A stretch of 64,000 nucleotides of DNA from Phreatobacter sp. Its GTDB lineage: Bacteria > Pseudomonadota > Alphaproteobacteria > Rhizobiales > Phreatobacteraceae. The notes under the pieces are model-generated. The model did no database searches. It worked only from the letters and a program-made list of their open reading frames with translations, and was not told the DNA's origin. The stretch is taken from positions 51,534 to 115,533 of the forward strand of contig NZ_JAPZTZ010000028.1 in NCBI RefSeq assembly GCF_027532945.1. Direction: 5' to 3'. Every line of letters begins with the position of its first letter. The stretch's first letter is position 1. Below are positions 63,172 to 64,000 of the stretch, piece after piece. The translations under genes and the position numbers were made by a program.

Positions 63172-63786
63172 ATGACCCGCGCCTATCCCGACCGATTCTA
63201 TCCCGTTGTCGACAGTCTCCGCACGCTGATGGACCTCGCGGCCCTCGGCGTCGGCACCATCCAGCTGCGGGTGAAGGGCCTCGGCGAGGCCCAGGCGACC
63301 GCGCTGGTGCAGGAGGCGGTGGAATCGGTCGCCGGCCTGCCGGTCAGGCTCGTCATCAATGATTACTGGCGCGCCGCAATCGCCGGCGGGGCCAAGCACC
63401 TGCATCTCGGCCAGGAGGATCTCGCCACCGCCGATGTCGCGGCGATCCGCGCGGCGGGCCTCACCCTCGGCCTCTCCACCCATGACGAGGCGGAGCTGGA
63501 GACCGCGCTGGCGCATCGGCCGGACTATATCGCGCTCGGACCGATCTATCCGACGACGGTGAAGGCCATGCGCTTTCCGCCGCAGGGCCTTGAGCGGATC
63601 GGGCAGTGGAAGGCCCGTATCGGTTCCATCCCGCTCGTCGCCATTGGCGGCATCTCGCTGGAGCGGGCGCCTGCCGTCTATGCCGCGGGTGCGGATTCCA
63701 TCGCCGTGGTGTCGGACATCGCCAACGCCGACGATCCGGACGCCCGGGTGCGGGAATGGCTGGCCGAGGAACCGGCGGGGGAGTGA
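63172..63786 (+). CDS. thiE: Thiamine phosphate synthase (ThiE-like)
   Basis: 204 aa from the ATG at 63172, with SD AGGAG (63158-63163 region). TIM barrel: GVGTIQLRVKGLGEAQATAL (Q-L-R-x-K), LVINDYWRAAIAGGAKHLHL (I-N-D), GQEDLATADVAAIRAAGLTL, GPIYPTTVKAMRFPPQG and VAIGGISLERAPAVYAAGAD. It joins the thiazole and pyrimidine halves of thiamine. No other thi gene or TPP riboswitch is seen in the window, so the rest of the pathway lies elsewhere. REP-like repeats follow. Confidence 0.92.
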   Translation: MTRAYPDRFYPVVDSLRTLMDLAALGVGTIQLRVKGLGEAQATALVQEAVESVAGLPVRLVINDYWRAAIAGGAKHLHLGQEDLATADVAAIRAAGLTLGLSTHDEAELETALAHRPDYIALGPIYPTTVKAMRFPPQGLERIGQWKARIGSIPLVAIGGISLERAPAVYAAGADSIAVVSDIANADDPDARVREWLAEEPAGE

Positions 63787-63809
63787 GAACCGGCGCCTTG
63801 CAGCAGCGA

Positions 63810-63879
63810 AGTGCGTCCTTCGAGGCTCGCCACCGGACGATGCTCGCGCATCGCCGGGGCTCGCACCTCAGGATGAGGA
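63810..63879 (+). repeat. Intergenic repeat, first arm of an inverted pair
   Basis: Begins AGTGCGTCCTTCGAGGCTCG and ends GCACCTCAGGATGAGG. The same terms (CCTTCGAGGCTCGC, CACCTCAGGATGAGG) recur in inverted order at 63956-64000. This type of repeat is common between genes in several Hyphomicrobiales genomes. Confidence 0.8.
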
Positions 63880-63955
63880 CTGTGGTGCGTTGCATCCGGG
63901 GCGCCAGCCACGCTGACGTCGCGGCCATGTTGCCCGCGGTGCCAGTCTCCACCTC

Positions 63956-64000
63956 CCTCATCCTGAGGTGCGAGCGACAGCGAGCCTCGAAGGACGCACT
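63956..64000 (-). repeat. Intergenic repeat, inverted second copy at the window end
   Basis: CCTCATCCTGAGGTGCGAGC through GAGCCTCGAAGGACGCACT is the reverse complement of the outer parts of the copy at 63810-63879, with a shorter centre (45 against 70 bp). The copies are separated by 76 bp that hold no gene. Confidence 0.8.

Overview
The window is about 64 kb of high-GC chromosome from an alphaproteobacterium, almost certainly Hyphomicrobiales (Rhizobiales). Several gene orders typical of that group point this way: SRP RNA-dnaX-ybaB-recR, cycM/kdsB/pheA, chvI-chvG-hprK-EIIA-HPr, def-fmt-truA, hsp20 followed by DUF1150, and a membrane-anchored CycM-type cytochrome c. I cannot name the genus from sequence alone. 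Most genes are core housekeeping or ordinary metabolic genes. I see no prophage, insertion sequence, CRISPR array or clear island.

Layout. 1-9.6 kb: 3' part of uxaC, then recR, ybaB, dnaX and the SRP RNA on the minus strand; HIT and NudC proteins; a minus-strand kdsB-pheA-GNAT-LysR group; cycM. 9.6-17.3 kb: a hydrolase, the ChvI/ChvG two-component system fused in one direction to a minimal regulatory PTS (short HprK, EIIA-Man, HPr), a UPF0114 membrane protein, a methyltransferase and an aminotransferase. 17.3-24.9 kb (minus): Rrf2 regulator, dut, coaBC, amn, truA-fmt-def, pobA, tRNA-Gly(CCC). 25.2-37.8 kb: hrpB, a TetR/DUF418 pair around tandem palindromes, quinone reductase, HMG-CoA lyase family protein, threonine dehydratase family protein, fxsA, secB, a methyltransferase, a BT1-family transporter, and a VOC-SRPBCC-DUF1579 operon. 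38.0-47.2 kb: rsfS-rlmH, the ugpBAEC glycerol-3-phosphate importer behind Pho boxes, hsp20-DUF1150 behind a putative ROSE thermometer, DUF2336, tRNA-Ala(GGC), an MFS exporter and a small proline-rich ORF. 47.3-54.4 kb (minus): a P1B-type ATPase, then a four-gene fatty-acid oxidation group (SDR, acyl-CoA dehydrogenase, thiolase, acyl-CoA ligase) and a small membrane protein. 54.5-64 kb: an AcrAB-type RND pump with its TetR regulator, argB-DUF1036-HAD on the minus strand, plsC, thiE, and an inverted pair of intergenic repeats at the right edge.

The most informative observations are regulatory. Two abutting 16-bp palindromes carry a promoter between tetR and the DUF418 gene. Four Pho half-sites at 11-bp spacing precede ugpB. 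An AcrR-like 8-4-8 operator sits on the acrA promoter. An ArsR-type operator overlaps the promoter of the VOC-SRPBCC-DUF1579 operon although no ArsR gene is nearby. No clearly new multi-gene system was found; the best candidates for undescribed biology are the operon last mentioned, the duplicated DUF1036 protein between argB and a HAD hydrolase, and two small ORFs.
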